A stretch of 64,000 nt of DNA from Muscardinus avellanarius (taxonomy: Eukaryota > Chordata > Mammalia > Rodentia > Gliridae): assembly GCA_963383645.1 (NCBI GenBank), contig OY726560.1, positions 151,924,546 through 151,988,545 of the forward strand, read 5' to 3'. The first letter of the stretch is position 1. Each line of letters starts with the position of its first letter. The translations under genes and the position numbers were made by a program. A model generated the notes under the pieces. The model ran no database searches, was not told the origin of the DNA, and worked only from the letters and a program-made list of their open reading frames with translations. This document shows positions 11,135 through 22,446 of the stretch, one piece after another.

Positions 11135-12410
11135 CTCTTTTTTTTAAAATTTTTTTATTGGTGCATTGCATTCATACATCATAATGGGGTAAAAAAAACA
11201 CACACACACACTTGTGTAGACATACATGCACACATCACCCAGTTAGCCCATACCCAATCCCCACCCCACTCCCTCTCCATCCCTCCCTCCCATGCTTGGC
11301 TTAGTCGTTGACTTCTATATGTTTAAGTACATTGTGTGATTTAGAGAATTTCCTTCTTCCCTCATCCCATCCCCTCATTTAGGTTATCTTGTTTGCTCCT
11401 CTATAGGATTTCCTTTTTCATCTAGAGTTCCTCCTATGACCCATTTCTCCTTAGCTTTTGCATATTAGGGAAAGCATCTGATTTCTTATTTTTTGTGACT
11501 GACTAATCTCACTTAGCATAATGTCCTCCAGTTCCATCCATTTACCTGTAAATGATGCAATTGTGTTTTTTTATGGCTGAGTAAAATTCCATTGTGTACA
11601 TATCCCATAGTTTTGTAATCCATTCATCTGTTGATGGACATCTTGGCTGGTTCCATAGTTTGGCTATGGTGAATTGTGTAGCTGTGAACATAGATACACG
11701 TGCATTAGTTTGGTAGTTTGGTTTATTTTCTTTTGGGTAGATACCCAGAGTGGTATTGCTGGATCAAATGGTAGGTTTGTTCCCATTCTTCTGAGGATTC
11801 TCCATACGGTTTTCCAAAGTGGTTGCACTAATTTGTAATCCCACCAACAATGTTTTAGAGTTCCCACTTCTTCATATCCTAGCCAGCATTTGTTGTTGTT
11901 TGTTTTGAATGATTGCCATTCTAGTTGGAGTTAGGTGAAATCTCAGGGTAGTTTTGATTTGCATCTCTCTGATTGCCAGTGATGTTGAGCATTTTTTCAT
12001 GCATTTATTGGCCATTTGAATTTCTTCTTTTGTGAAGTGTCTATTTAGTTCACTTGCCCATTTTTTGACTGGATGATTTGTTTTTTTAGTGTTGAGTTTC
12101 TTGAGTTCTCTGTATGTTCTAGATAGTAGTCCTCTATCGGAGGAGTAGGTGGCAAAAATCTTCTCCCATTCTGTTGGTTCTCAATTGAGGTTCTTGACAG
12201 TTTCCTTTGCTGTGTAGAAGCTCTTTGATTTCATGCAATCCCACACATTGATTCACCTTTTAGTTTGTTGTGTCTTTGGGGTCTTGTTGAGAAAGTTTTT
12301 ATCTGTGCCTGTGTGTTGCAATGTTGGACCTGTGCCCTTTCCAAGGAGCCTCAGGGTCTCTGGTCTAATTTCCAAGTCTTCAATCCATCTTGAATTGACT
12401 CATCATTCTT
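11129..12410 (-). mobile_element. 5'-truncated L1, nested in LTR
   Basis: Read in reverse, the element ends with the lineage 3' terminus gcaccaataaaa plus an A-rich tail, and starts within the C-terminal part of ORF2. The reverse frame at 11664-11867 shows the ORF2 signature LPFDPAIPLW in the ...ILRRMGTNLP context. The insert is 11140-12399. It is flanked by tcatcactctt (11129-11139) and tcatcattctt (12400-12410), a target duplication with one mismatch. No long open frame survives. Confidence 0.9.
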
Positions 12411-12490
12411 AAAGGAAGTTTTTTTCCCAAAGAAGGCCACATTCGCCGGCTCCAGGTGGCCATGTCCCTTGGGGGAGAGGGCATTCAGCC
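12411..12490 (-). repeat. LTR (MaLR-like), right part of the interrupted copy
   Basis: aaagaaggccacattc, ccggctccaggtgg and gggggagagggcattcagcc correspond to the remaining end of the LTR that broke off at 10912. Continuity across the SINE and L1 insertions is the main support. Confidence 0.6.
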
Positions 12491-12696
12491 AGGACCCTGG
12501 ATAAGATGTGTGGTCATTGGCTGGCTGTTTCCAGTGGTCCAAGCTGTAGAGCACAGTGCCAAATACAGATCTATTTTTATCATCTTTTTCTAACAAACTC
12601 CTAGAAAATTCCTTTAAGTTTTAGAATTCTGTGAAGAGAACAGAAGGATTCATCACAAATGAACTTCATATTACAGAATACACATATACACACATT
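12491..12696. other. Unassigned short stretch
   Basis: No element recognised. Ends in a short cacatatacacacat stretch before the next SINE tail. Confidence 0.5.
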
Positions 12697-12908
12697 TTAT
12701 TTTTTTATTTTTATTTTTATTTTTGTGGTACTGAGGGTGTAACCCAGAGCCTTTTCTATATCTGCTAGACTCCCAAACCTATTTAATACTTTATTTGGAA
12801 GCAGGGTCTCACTAAATTGCTGAGAGCCTCACTAAGCAGCTGAGGCTGGCTTTGAACCTGTGCGATCCTCCTGTCTCAGCCTCCCAAGCACTGGGACTAA
12901 TGCCATCT
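12697..12908 (-). mobile_element. B1/ID fusion SINE, reverse
   Basis: The T-rich tail is followed by ggtactgagggtgtaaccc, a diverged ID half, then ggaagcagggtctcactaaattg and ctcctgtctcagcctcccaag. Nearly full length. Confidence 0.88.
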
Positions 12909-12952
12909 GTCTGAGAGGCATTTTCTACCAATATTTCCTCATAAGAGCACAC

Positions 12953-13199
12953 GAAACTGTGCAAGGTGGCATATATCTGTAATCTCAGTGCTTGGGACAC
13001 TGAGACAGGAGGATGGCGGGTTTGGTACCAACGTCAGTAATTTAGCGAGACTCTTTCAAAATAAGAAAAAAACCAGAATACAATAAATAAATAAAATAAA
13101 TAAAAAACAAAATAAAAATATTATTTCAAAATAATAAAACAGGGCTGGGAATGTAGCTCAGAGGTAGGATGCACTGGGTTCAATCCCCAGTACCAAACA

Positions 13200-13243
<44 letters not shown>

Positions 13244-13248
13244 AAATA
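12953..13248 (+). mobile_element. B1/ID fusion SINE with long A-rich linker and (AAAT)n tail
   Basis: The B1 half starts actgtgcaaggtggcatata. The linker between halves is unusually long and AT-rich (about 13060-13140). The ID half is well preserved: gggctgggaatgtagctcag to ggttcaatccccagtacc. An (AAAT)n run at 13199-13248 forms the tail. Confidence 0.9.
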
Positions 13249-14516
13249 GGAGCAGCTGAAACCCCAGTCTGAAATGTGTGGGGTTCTGCTCAGCCTCCTC
13301 TTTGACCTCCCTCCACTACCCTCCAGACTCCTGGCCTCTCAGCCTCTCTGCCCAATGGCATGCCAAACTCTTTTTAATTTCTTGTTGCCACTAGATCCAA
13401 CACCCTCATCACAGAACGCCTGGCCTTCCAGCTTCAGAGTCTCCCTTCTTAACAACACTTAACCTTGGGACTATTTTTGATGCCAAAGTCCTTGTAGCTC
13501 CAGTGACGCATCCCCACATTCTCGCCGTGGGCGAGAATTCAGCGCTGTGCCCTGGGTGTCTGCGCTGCACAGATTGCCCCTCTGCATGCCGTGGCAGCCA
13601 GACGAGGGTTGTGGCCTGCTGGGGGTGTCGCAGGAAATAAATCCCCTGCTGGCTGTGTGCTGCTGCTGGAGTGAGTCTCACAGTGTAAGGATGGCTGGAG
13701 CCAGGGCCTTACAGATGGTTGCAGAGTCCACCACCCATCCAGAAACATCTGTTATGCTCGGCAGCAGGACAGAAAGGTCAGGGGCTGGGCTGTAGCATGT
13801 GGACTGTGCTCTGTGGGATGAAACATTGCAATGCAAGAATGCGGGGTGGGGGTGTATCTCCAGCTCCTCCTGAGCAGGGGGACTCTGGTCTTCTACGGCA
13901 CCTGCTGAAGGCTCCAGGAGCCTCAGGGACAAGAGCCACACAGCCAAACTGTACTTCTGAGAATCAGGGAGAAAGTTGGGACTGACCTCAATTTGGTCAG
14001 TCTCCAGGGATAAAACACCAGACATCTCTGCATGGTAAATAGTTCCTGCAAGTAACACCTGACCAACCAGGGGACCCGGAACCCTGCTCAGGTCTCTAGC
14101 ACCACCTGTTATTATTAGTGGATCCTTTGCAGCTGCACTCTAACAGGTTAACATCACCCCTGAGGAATAGCACAAACAAGAGCCAGTGGCGCTGCGTTTT
14201 CCAGGCAGGAGGGGAGGAGAGCTGTAGGCAGGAGGGTGGGTAGGTACCAGGCATCAGCAGCTGTGTCTGCTTGTGGGCCAGTTGCTCCAGTGAAACCTGC
14301 CCTGCTGCACCAGGATTCTCAGTGTGGAGTGTGAGCCCTCGGCCAAGGCAGGGACAGCCTGCAGGGGAAGGAGAGCTGCATGTCCTGGACACAGGCCCAC
14401 GTGCTGGGGTGTCAGGACACCAGTGCAATGTCAGCCCCGCAGTGGTGCTTGTCCTGGGGAGGGATGTGTCCCAGCTGGTGAGTCTACAGCCAGGTTCACT
14501 GGAGCAGACAGTGGCA
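13249..14516. other. Unassigned GC-richer intergenic sequence
   Basis: Noticeably GC-richer than the neighbouring DNA and free of recognised repeats. Several overlapping open frames of 80-126 codons exist on both strands, as expected from composition; none resembles a known protein. Confidence 0.5.
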
Positions 14517-14680
14517 AAATACTAGGGATAGAATCCATGGGAATTCTACCTCTGATCTATGCCCCCAGCCCTATTTATTTATTTACTTATTTAATTTTGA
14601 AACACCCTCACTAAGTTGCTAAGGCTGACTTTGAACCTGTGGCCCTCCTGTCTCAAATAGTGAGATTATGGGCATTTTTA
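14517..14680 (-). mobile_element. B1/ID fusion SINE, reverse, truncated
   Basis: Starts at the ID half (aaaatactagggatagaatcc, tgcccccagccc), runs through a (TTTA) linker into cactaagttgctaaggctg and ends before the full B1 head. Confidence 0.82.
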
Positions 14681-15316
14681 ACCTATAAAACCAAAGGAAT
14701 TAAGCTATAAATATGGAGAAACATAAATTACATACAGAGGTAACTTTAGAGCTGTAGACCAAATTTATTCAAGAAGTAGTACGAGAAATTTAAATTAGGA
14801 AGAATTTTAACAGGTATTTCTGAGCAATGTTTTAGAGCCCGTCTCTCTCTGCACAGCTTTGCGCAGCCTGTCTACTTACTATGGTACCTTCATCTCTGGA
14901 AACAAGAAAGAACCCTCATTTGGGAAACCAAAGAAAAAGCCTGAAGCCATGGTCTCTAAGGATGTCTCCTTTCTATTATTTTCTCTCATACTTGTCAAGC
15001 TTATAGAAGCTCCTTGCTAAATTGAGGTTAAAATTACAAAGAAATTATTTAAGTTAATACTTAGATGTTATGCTGTGAGCTCAACTACAAATTGACTTAC
15101 AATCGGATCAACCATTTGAGTTATCACCCTACCAAGAAAGCATTAGGTAAAGATGTTACTTTAAACCTTTATTAAGTATGCAGAAGTCATTGAAAGGCTA
15201 CTGGCCTTCAAAAGTTACTGGGGATGAGCTGTACCTGATATTTTATTATTGACATTATATGTTTATACAAATGAGCATGTGGGTTTGGTAAAAGTTCTAT
15301 TGTAAAATGCAAATCT
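14681..15316. other. Unassigned AT-rich sequence
   Basis: No gene or repeat recognised. Confidence 0.5.
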
Positions 15317-15527
15317 GGCTGGGCGTGGTGGTGCACAGTTGTAATCCCCGCGCTTGGGAGGCGGAGACAGGAGGATTGTGCAGGTTTGAAGCCAGCCTTG
15401 CTGGCTTAAGAGATCCTGTTTCCAAAATAAAAATATAAAAATAGGTCTGGGAGTGTAGCTCGGAGGTAGAAGGGTTCCATTCCTCCAGTACCGCAAAAGA
15501 GAAAGAAAGAAAAGAAAAGAAATCTGG
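15317..15527 (+). mobile_element. B1/ID fusion SINE
   Basis: Head ggctgggcgtggtggtgcac, centre gaagccagccttgctgg, ID half gtctgggagtgtagctcgg to ccagtaccgc, and a purine tail (aaagaaagaaaag). Among the better-preserved copies. Confidence 0.92.
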
Positions 15528-15561
15528 CTGTTCTTTACTTATTTGTGCCTGTGTATGTGTT

Positions 15562-15752
15562 TGGGGGGGGGGAGTACTAGGAATTGAACCCAGGGACATT
15601 CTACCTCTAAGCTACAATCCCAGCTCTAATTATTAGTTTTATTTGGAAACAGGGTCTCTTGCTAAGTTGCTGAGGCTGGCTTTGAACCTGTGATCCACCT
15701 GTCTCAGCCTCCTAAGTACTGGGATTACTAGTGTGAGCCACCACACCCCTTC
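15562..15752 (-). mobile_element. B1/ID fusion SINE, reverse
   Basis: Starts gtactaggaattgaaccc, then ctaagctacaatcccagc and tctcagcctcctaagtactg, ending gagccaccacacccc. A G run at about 15562-15570 replaces the usual tail. It lies within 40 bp of a SINE in the opposite orientation. Confidence 0.9.
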
Positions 15753-16169
15753 TTCACTGTTTTTTTCTCATTTGGTCTTGATTTTGAAACAAAGAATCAA
15801 CTTCCATTTGGGATATAGAAAGATCTGCCTCACAATGAAAAGAAGAAAAAAAGACTGGCAAGTCAACAAAACTAAGTTTTCTTGAGCCAAATGGCAAATT
15901 GGTCAGGTCAATCAGAACTTGAACATAGACTTAATTCAAACTAAAAATAAGCACTTTTTCCACCAGACTAGTTCCCTCTAAATTTCTGAATAGTAGAAGA
16001 TGCCAAATATAGAAACATTTGATCATTGATACAAACACTGGATCCTTGGACAACTTCAACACACACATTGAAACAAAGAAACAAGGTGTAGAAGGGTGTG
16101 AGCCATGGTCCCAGCCATTGTGCTTTGACGAGGATGTCTACCCAGGGAAGTACACGTGTCCTACAAGTG
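15753..16169. other. Unassigned AT-rich sequence
   Basis: No gene or repeat recognised. Confidence 0.5.
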
Positions 16170-16670
16170 CAACTTATGTAACTTCAAACTGAATATACCC
16201 TGGCCATCAATCCCCAGATGAAGAGACATCCGTGTGCCACCTCCCCTGATGCTTCCCACCCCATCTGCAGACTCTCCCAAGGAATCCTTTGCCTGTTTTG
16301 CTCACATGAAAATGGAGCCATACATGCACATTCTTTTCTTTTTGGTATCTTTTGCTCAGCATAAGAAAGTCTGTGAGGTTCACCATCTTGCATGTGGCTG
16401 TAGATTGTTTGCTTTCTTTCGTTGCAGGTAAAGTATTCCATCCTCCCGGTAATAGGCATCTGGGTTGTTTCCAGTTCAGGGCTCTCATGAATAAACTACA
16501 AGCAGAGCCGTGCGCTAGACATTTTGCAGGCCAGCCTATTCCTTTCTCTTAGACAAATTCCTAGCAGCTGAGTTGCTGAGGCATAAGGCGTGTAGAGCCT
16601 GCCAGACTGTTTATGAACGTAGCTGGACCAATCTGCATTCCCACAGTGATGTGTGAAAATTTGCCACTCC
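16170..16670 (-). mobile_element. Old L1 3' region (L1M-type), reverse
   Basis: Motif order matches a reversed old L1 end: gaaaatggagccatacatg, ttttgctcagcataagaaa, gtaaagtattccatcctcc, catctgggttgtttcca, aatctgcattcccacag. No open frame remains. Confidence 0.65.
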
Positions 16671-16829
16671 GCGAGGGACAGGGAAATTCAAGCAGAACCA
16701 GTGAATGATGTAATTGAGTGTAAAGTACTTCAAGCTGGAAGACCACAGGGGCTCAGAACAGAGAGATGTGGGAAGGGGGGAGCGCAGTGCGGTGTTCCTG
16801 GAGAGGATGGTGATGCATGGGTGGCGGAG

Positions 16830-17045
16830 GGGTGCCGGAGGGGCAGCCTTCAAATCCCAGGCCCCCAACTTACCAGCTACATGGCCGCGGCCAGGTTACA
16901 GATCCCATCTGAGTTTTAGCCTTATCCTCTGAAAACTCAGAAAAACAATGACACTGCTTTTAGGATGAAATGGTATTTGGTGTGGAGGATATTTAGTAGC
17001 AGCTGGCATGCAGAAAGCTCTTATTGTTTTGTTACTATTATAAAT
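16830..17045 (+). repeat. MIR element
   Basis: Shows the forward MIR order: a ttcaaatcccagg...accagctacatgg block, a gttttagccttatcctctgaaaac block, and a late cagctggcatgcagaaagc block. Diverged. Confidence 0.6.
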
Positions 17046-17050
17046 AAAAA

Positions 17051-17280
17051 GTGGTGTCCAGACATGTGGCCCTGTAATCCCAGCATTGGGGAGACCGAGA
17101 TAGGAGGATTGTAGTCATCAATCCAGCCTCAGCCACTCAGCCAGACTCTCGGCAACCTAGCAACACTCTGTTTCAAAACCAACAAAAAGTAAAAATAAAA
17201 AAGGCTAGAGTTGTAGCTTGGAGGTAGAATGCCCCTGGGTTTAATCCCCAACACCACACACACACACAAATAAATAAATT
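17051..17280 (+). mobile_element. B1/ID fusion SINE with short CA tail
   Basis: Carries gtaatcccagcattgggg, a duplicated cagcc...ctcagcc central part, aggctagagttgtagc and gggtttaatccccaacacc. A short CA run and an AAAT tail close it. Confidence 0.88.
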
Positions 17281-17639
17281 GTTATACAATTGGATTTTGA
17301 AGGATGGGTGGGATTGACTAGATGGAGGGGTAGTGGTGCTCTCTGGAGAGGACAGAAAGGGATAAGTTTGGCATTTTTACAAAACAATAAAGAGTGTGTT
17401 CCGACCAAAGTCGGGTTAGATATGTATTGTGAGGTCAGATTATCAAGGAAGAGATGGGCCACACTGAGGTCAAATCCCAATGAATGGACTTAACATGATA
17501 GGAAATAGGGAACTATCGAAGACCTCAGGCAGGTGACCTCAGGAAGGTATTGGGCGTTGGGCAGAAGGACGGCAAAGAGACAACTGTGGGATCAGAGAGG
17601 AAGCTGGTGTCCGGGTGTCACAACAAACTGCCATGGGAC
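17281..17639 (+). repeat. Possible old interspersed repeat, not named
   Basis: Wording such as gaggtcagattatcaagg, gagatgggccacactgagg and acatgataggaaat resembles an old mammalian repeat type also suspected at 25500-25860 and 57040-57310. I cannot name it, and the match is weak. Confidence 0.25.
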
Positions 17640-18100
17640 CAGGTGGCTGTGGGGCATGAGGAAAGTTCATAGGCTAAAAGCTTGATTCCCAATGCAGCAG
17701 GGTTCTGAGGTGGGGCACTGGGATGCGATTGGATGGTGAAGGCTCTGACCTCATGGACACATTGATCCTTGATGAATCACAGCTTCACGGGCTCCTGGGA
17801 GGTGGGGGGGGGGCCTCGTGGAGGACGTAGGTCCCTGGGGGCGTGCCTGGGAAGAGTCTAGTTTGTCCCTGGCCCCTTCCCCTCGCTGTCTCCTTTGCTT
17901 CCTGGTCACTGCCAGGTGAGCCGAGCTCTCCTCTACCACATGCTTCTGTTAGGATGCTCTATGTCCATGGGTCTAGAAGTGATCAGGCTGAGTGACTGTG
18001 GACAGAAAGCTCTGAAATGGTGAGACAAGCGAAACCTTTTCTCCTTTAAGGTGATTTCTCTCAGGTGTTTAGTCACAGTGATGGGAAGCTGACTAACACA
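17640..18100 (+). repeat. MaLR LTR, forward
   Basis: Recognisable in order: gattcccaatgcagcagg, ctctgacctcatgg, gtccctgggggcgtgcctgg, gtttgtccctggccccttcc, ccttttctcctttaaggtg, ending gaagctgactaacaca at 18100. This is the layout of an ERVL-MaLR LTR ending in ACA. The 5' end is uncertain. Confidence 0.8.
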
Positions 18101-18294
18101 GAAGGGGTAAGGTAGAATGTTACCAAAGTTTGGAGCATGGTGTCGGTGCCCAGGGGTGTTATAGCCAAGGAGAGGAAGCTGGTCTGAGGATGTCAGGGTA
18201 ACAGTGGGAGCTGCAGACTCTCAGACACTGCACCAATGGCGGTCCCAGCCCAGAGTGGGGGAACGTGAGGCTTGAATCCAGAGAACCTGATCTT

Positions 18295-18512
18295 TTTTAT
18301 ATTTATTTATTTATTGTGTAGTTCTAAGGACTGAGCCCATAGGCATTGTACTCCTGAGCTACGCCCCCAGTCCTTTTTATTTTGAAACAGGATCTAATTA
18401 AATTTTGCTAAGGGTCTCACAAAGTTCTTGAGGCTGGCCTGGACACTGTGATCCTCCTGTCCCTGCTGCCCAAGTGCTGGGATGAGAGGTGAGCAACACC
18501 AGGCCCAGCCTT
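18295..18512 (-). mobile_element. B1/ID fusion SINE, reverse
   Basis: A (TTTA) tail, then ggactgagcccataggc, ctgagctacgcccccagtcc and ggctggcctggacactgtg. The end reads gtgagcaacaccagg. Diverged but complete. Confidence 0.87.
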
Positions 18513-18539
18513 TTTTATTTTAAAAGACTGAATTATGGT

Positions 18540-18617
18540 CTGGTATGTGGTTCATGGCAGAGGTGTAGCTCAGAAGTAGAATTTCCTTGAGTTCAATCCC
18601 CAGTACCCCCCTAAAAA

Positions 18618-18653
<36 letters not shown>

Positions 18654-18670
18654 ACACACACGTATATATG
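18540..18670 (+). mobile_element. ID-half SINE with CA-repeat tail
   Basis: Only the ID half is present: gcagaggtgtagctcagaag to gttcaatccccagtacc. The tail is a (CA)n run at 18621-18660, followed by a short TA-rich stretch to 18680. Confidence 0.8.
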
Positions 18671-19217
18671 TATATATATTGAATTATGAAACAATGTGTG
18701 TAGCTTTTATAAAATTAGGAGACATGGTAAGCAAAAAAGAATTTTAAAAATCTGTGATATCAAAATCTAGAGGTAGCAACTGTTAACATGGCAGCACATA
18801 TCCTTCCTGTCGTTTATTCATAGATGTAAATAGTTTTAACAAAATGGGACCTTGCGATGATCAACCACTTGGATTTTTATTCTAACAATATTTCATGGGC
18901 ATACACCCAAGCCAATAAGAGATGATTATGAATCCCATTCTGTTCACACCCTCACCTCTACCACCTTCCCTCTGGCAGCCCCCAGCCTCTTCTCTGTCCC
19001 TCAGACCCTCCAGGCTCCCTCCTGCCCCAGCCTTTGTGCTCTCTGCTCAGCTGGAGCATGAGTTTCTAAGTTCTAAATGTTTTGTTCTCTTTCTTTATGC
19101 AGGACTATATTCATATTTTGTCTCCTTGGAGAGACCTTCCAGGCCTCTCTAGCTACAATGGAAGCTTCTGTATTCCCTGTTTTGTACTATTTCATTTTTA
19201 TTTATCCACTAACTGGC
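18671..19217. other. Mostly unassigned; weak old LINE trace
   Basis: The part at about 18780-18960, with caaaatgggaccttgc and atttcatgggcatac, faintly resembles a reversed old LINE 3' region. The rest, including a pyrimidine-rich stretch, is unassigned. Confidence 0.35.
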
Positions 19218-19426
19218 TTTTTTTTTTTTTTTTTTCGATACTAGGGATGGAACTCAGGGCCATTCTGCCTCCGAGCTACACCTCCAGCCCTAGTTCTTAT
19301 TCTTTATTTGGAAACAGGGCCTCACCGAGTTGCAGAGGGCCTCACTTAAGTAGCTGAGGCTGTCCGGAAACCATGATCCTCCTGTCTCAGTTGCGATTGC
19401 AAGGGTGTGCCATCACGCCTGACTCA
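19218..19426 (-). mobile_element. B1/ID fusion SINE, reverse
   Basis: A T tail of about 17 bases, then gatactagggatggaactc, gagctacacctccagccc, tatttggaaacagggcctc and gtgtgccatcacgcctg. Nearly complete. Confidence 0.92.
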
Positions 19427-20133
19427 CGAACTGGCATTTTATTATAAACTTGTTTCGTTGTCCATCTCTCCCCTGCACCAGTGTGGATTCCCTGCAGGAG
19501 GAGTCTACTTGATGAAGGCTGTACCTTTATTATACAGTTCCTGATCCCTGGTAGATGTCAATAAGTGTATATTGGGGAAATAATTACATGGCCTAATGGA
19601 TGGACCACACATTATTTTTTAAACAGTTTCCTGTTAAAGGACATCTGGGTTGTCCCAAGAGTTTGCAGTTTTAGGGCTGCTAAGAACCACTTCCTACACA
19701 GATTTTCCCTGAGAACTGGAGCCTGTAGACCACGGCACTCTAAGCTCGTTAACTGGGTTAATGAGGAAGCATGAATAGCAAAACAATAGAGCCCTACACG
19801 AATAAACATTGTGTAGCTCAGAATGGTCTTAAGAAGCTTACTAGAAGCCAGAAAGACAGAAAGGCAATTCCTCTCCTGCTTGTCGTTTGTGCTTAGCACA
19901 GGGCTGTATAATTCTGGAAGCTTCTCTGAAGTCCCCCACCTGGCTGTGGACCCTTAAAACCCCATGGGTACTTCTCTGGTTGTAATTACTATCTTACTGG
20001 AAATTGTCAGTTTATTGGCTTCTCTTGGTTCAGCAAATTGGCAAGTTTGCAGCATGCCATAAACTATGGGCCTCAGTACCTAGAAGACGTATATAGTTTA
20101 ATTCCCACAAAACATTATTCAAACATTTTCCAT
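19427..20133. other. Mostly unassigned; weak old LINE trace
   Basis: The stretch at about 19600-19720, with ggacatctgggttgtccc and gttttagggctgctaag, resembles a reversed old L1 3' fragment. The remainder is unassigned. Confidence 0.35.
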
Positions 20134-20320
20134 GGCTGGGTGTGGTGGCACACACCTGGTAGTTGGGAGGCTGGGACAAGAGGAACACAAGTTCAAGGTC
20201 AACCTCAGCAACTTAGTGAGATCCTGTTTCAAAATGGAGAAAATAAAATAGGGCTGCGGGTGCAACTTAGAGGTAGCATGCTCCTAGATTCAATCCTCCG
20301 TGCCCAAACAAACAACACTG
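20134..20320 (+). mobile_element. B1/ID fusion SINE
   Basis: Head ggctgggtgtggtggcacac is intact. A short internal deletion removes the usual taatcccag word. The ID half (gggctgcgggtgcaactt) is diverged. Tail aaacaaacaac. Confidence 0.9.
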
Positions 20321-21579
20321 TAAGCCAGTCATTATGCTAAGTGGTGTACTTGGTAGAGGAAGAGCACTCTTCAGGTCTTTAGTAGTCAGCAAGAAGTTCA
20401 ATTCACCTGCCCAGTAAGTGACTGACGTACAGCAGGGACTTGTTTCTTCTAAGAAATTGTGAAAACTTAGATTAAAGAACATTAAAGAACTGGATGAAAA
20501 AGAAATGTTTTAATGCCATAAGTGGCAAATGGTAATAAAGTTCAATTTATACTTTTTTTTCTCTTTTATAGCCATGATCCAAGTTAAAGGCCATCAAAAG
20601 AACCATTTCCAAGTAAAATTTAAGGTGCGAAGCTTGGTTTGAAGCTTGTAATAAGATACATGCTTCTATTTTATACCCCCCTCTAACCAACCGAGGACAG
20701 AGCCAGCGGGGTGAAGGTTCCACTCAGATTAGACTCCCTCTCCTCCTAACCTGGCCATGGTGGAACAATCACATTGCCCAAGGGTAAAGAGAAAAGTGGG
20801 ATTTAGCAGGAGGAAATGGAAAGGAAATAGATTTAGAAATGTGCTGACACATTTGAAAATAAAATATTTAGTAATGTTAGAAACATATTTTAGGGAGGCT
20901 TCAAATAAAAACTCATGATATCAAAAGTAACTGGGCAAGGCAATTTACTTCTATGCACAGGTGTCTGCACATGGGGTGGGTGGTCTGCTCAGCCTTTTTT
21001 TCTCCTAACTCAAAGGCCACTACACCCTTCCCCATTGGCTGGAGTATGGCTTTGCAATCCAATCCGGTTGGTTAGTGCTCACTGGGCAGACTTTACAAAA
21101 GGAGAAACAGGAGTCCAATACATCTGGGATTGAAAGATATAGTAGACCTGTGTACAAAAGTTACAAAATGGATGTCAAGGCTATTGTTGCAAAATGGAAG
21201 TCTGCCAGTTGCAATGTGGTCTTGTAATTTCTATAGAAAAGGCTGCTTTCCTTTCTTACAATTTCTAGGAAATGCTCTCTTTACAAAAAAATCATAAGTA
21301 GACACGAGGTCACACAAAGGCAGTTTTACAAAATGGAACTTAAGTGATTCTTTTGATAGAGAAGATCGAATTCTATTCACATGGTAACTTCACAAAGCAC
21401 CTAAGAGTCAACATCACCAGTGAATCCACCAAAGAAATCTGGCAAACTCCTACAGATCTTTAGGCCACCCAGGAACTAGGGCATTTAAACAAACCTGATA
21501 TAGTCATAAAGTTCAGAAGAGTGTCCAAGAAGGGGACACAGAACTTACCAGAGCCTAAGTAGGAGCCCAGGCTGCCGCA
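20321..21579. other. Unassigned intergenic sequence
   Basis: Repeated short words such as ttacaaaatgga appear at about 21160, 21190 and 21330, perhaps from an unrecognised LTR. No gene recognised. A pyrimidine tract followed by tatagcc near 20550-20572 looks like a splice acceptor by chance. Confidence 0.45.
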
Positions 21580-21765
21580 GGCAGAGATCAGGCGTGGCGG
21601 GCAGGACCGGCGGAGGCCAGGTGTGGCAACGTGCAGGTTGGGCAGACAGCATGGAGGAAGTGGCTTTTGCTGGGACTCTAGAGGCCCCACCGGCAAGAAG
21701 GCCTGTCCTAGGTATAACCCCAAGACTTTGAACAGCCTAGCCTCTAGAACTGTGAGCTGAGTAAA
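21580..21765 (+). repeat. MaLR-like LTR 3' end, interrupted by SINE
   Basis: The words agcctctagaactgtgagc and tgagtaaaccattttat are the characteristic polyadenylation end of MaLR LTRs. The next SINE begins immediately after. The 5' limit is uncertain. Confidence 0.55.
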
Positions 21766-21984
21766 CCATTTTATTTTATTATTTTATTTTATGCTTGTGG
21801 TACCGGGGATTGAACCCAGTGGAACCCCCGCCCCCAAAATCTAGGCTGTATCCCCAGTCCTATTTTAGTTTTTTTTTTTTTTAATTTTGAAACAAGGTCT
21901 TACTGAGTTACCGCCCACTGGCCTCGAACCCACAATGCTCCTGTTTCATCCTCCCAATCCTGGTATTACCACCATGCCAAGAAA
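21766..21984 (-). mobile_element. B1/ID fusion SINE, reverse
   Basis: ggtaccggggattgaaccc, a C-rich insertion in the ID half, ggctgtatccccagtcc, a T run in the linker, and ctgtttcatcctcccaatcc. Ends accaccatgccaag. Confidence 0.88.
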
Positions 21985-21999
21985 CCTTATTATCATCCA

Positions 22000-22030
22000 G
22001 CAACCTTTATTCTTTAAAAAGGAATATATG

Positions 22031-22123
<93 letters not shown>

Positions 22124-22327
22124 CCTTGGGAATTGAACCCAGGGCTTTATACCTTTCAGTTACACCCGTATTTTTATATTTTATTTTGAAACCAGGTCTC
22201 ACTAAGTTATTGAGGGACTTGCCTAGCTGCCGAGGCTGGGCTTGAAACAGAAATTCTCCTGTCTCACCCTTCCAAGTACTGATATTATAGGTGTGTGCCA
22301 CCAATCCAGATTGGCAACCTTTATTCT
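22000..22327 (-). mobile_element. SINE with dinucleotide tail and 14-bp target duplication
   Basis: gcaacctttattct occurs at 22000-22013 and again at 22314-22327. Between them lie a (TG)n run, a (TA)n run to 22122, and a reverse-oriented B1/ID SINE (ttgggaattgaacccagg to gtgtgccacc). The duplication shows that the whole dinucleotide run lies within the inserted unit, in the tail position. Confidence 0.93.
22028..22122. repeat. (TG)n(TA)n microsatellite
   Basis: TG units pass through tgtatgtatg into about 30 TA units. A pure TA run of this length is prone to length change and to sequencing error. Confidence 0.97.
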
Positions 22328-22402
22328 ATATAAATACCTAGCTTCAAAATGAATTAGACATCACATTTATTAATTTGCTTACTCATTTGCTCTGTAAGAC
22401 TA

Positions 22403-22404
22403 TT

Positions 22405-22446
<42 letters not shown>
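22403..22446. repeat. (GAT)n trinucleotide repeat
   Basis: About fourteen gat/atg units without interruption. Not linked to a recognised element. Confidence 0.97.

Noticed and set aside
20550..20580. Pyrimidine tract followed by tatagcc, like a splice acceptor
   Set aside because: No open frame of useful length follows; polypyrimidine runs are common here because of SINE and L1 tails.
22030..22304. Open frames encoding YIYIYI and VCVCVC repeats
   Set aside because: Translation of a TG/TA microsatellite.
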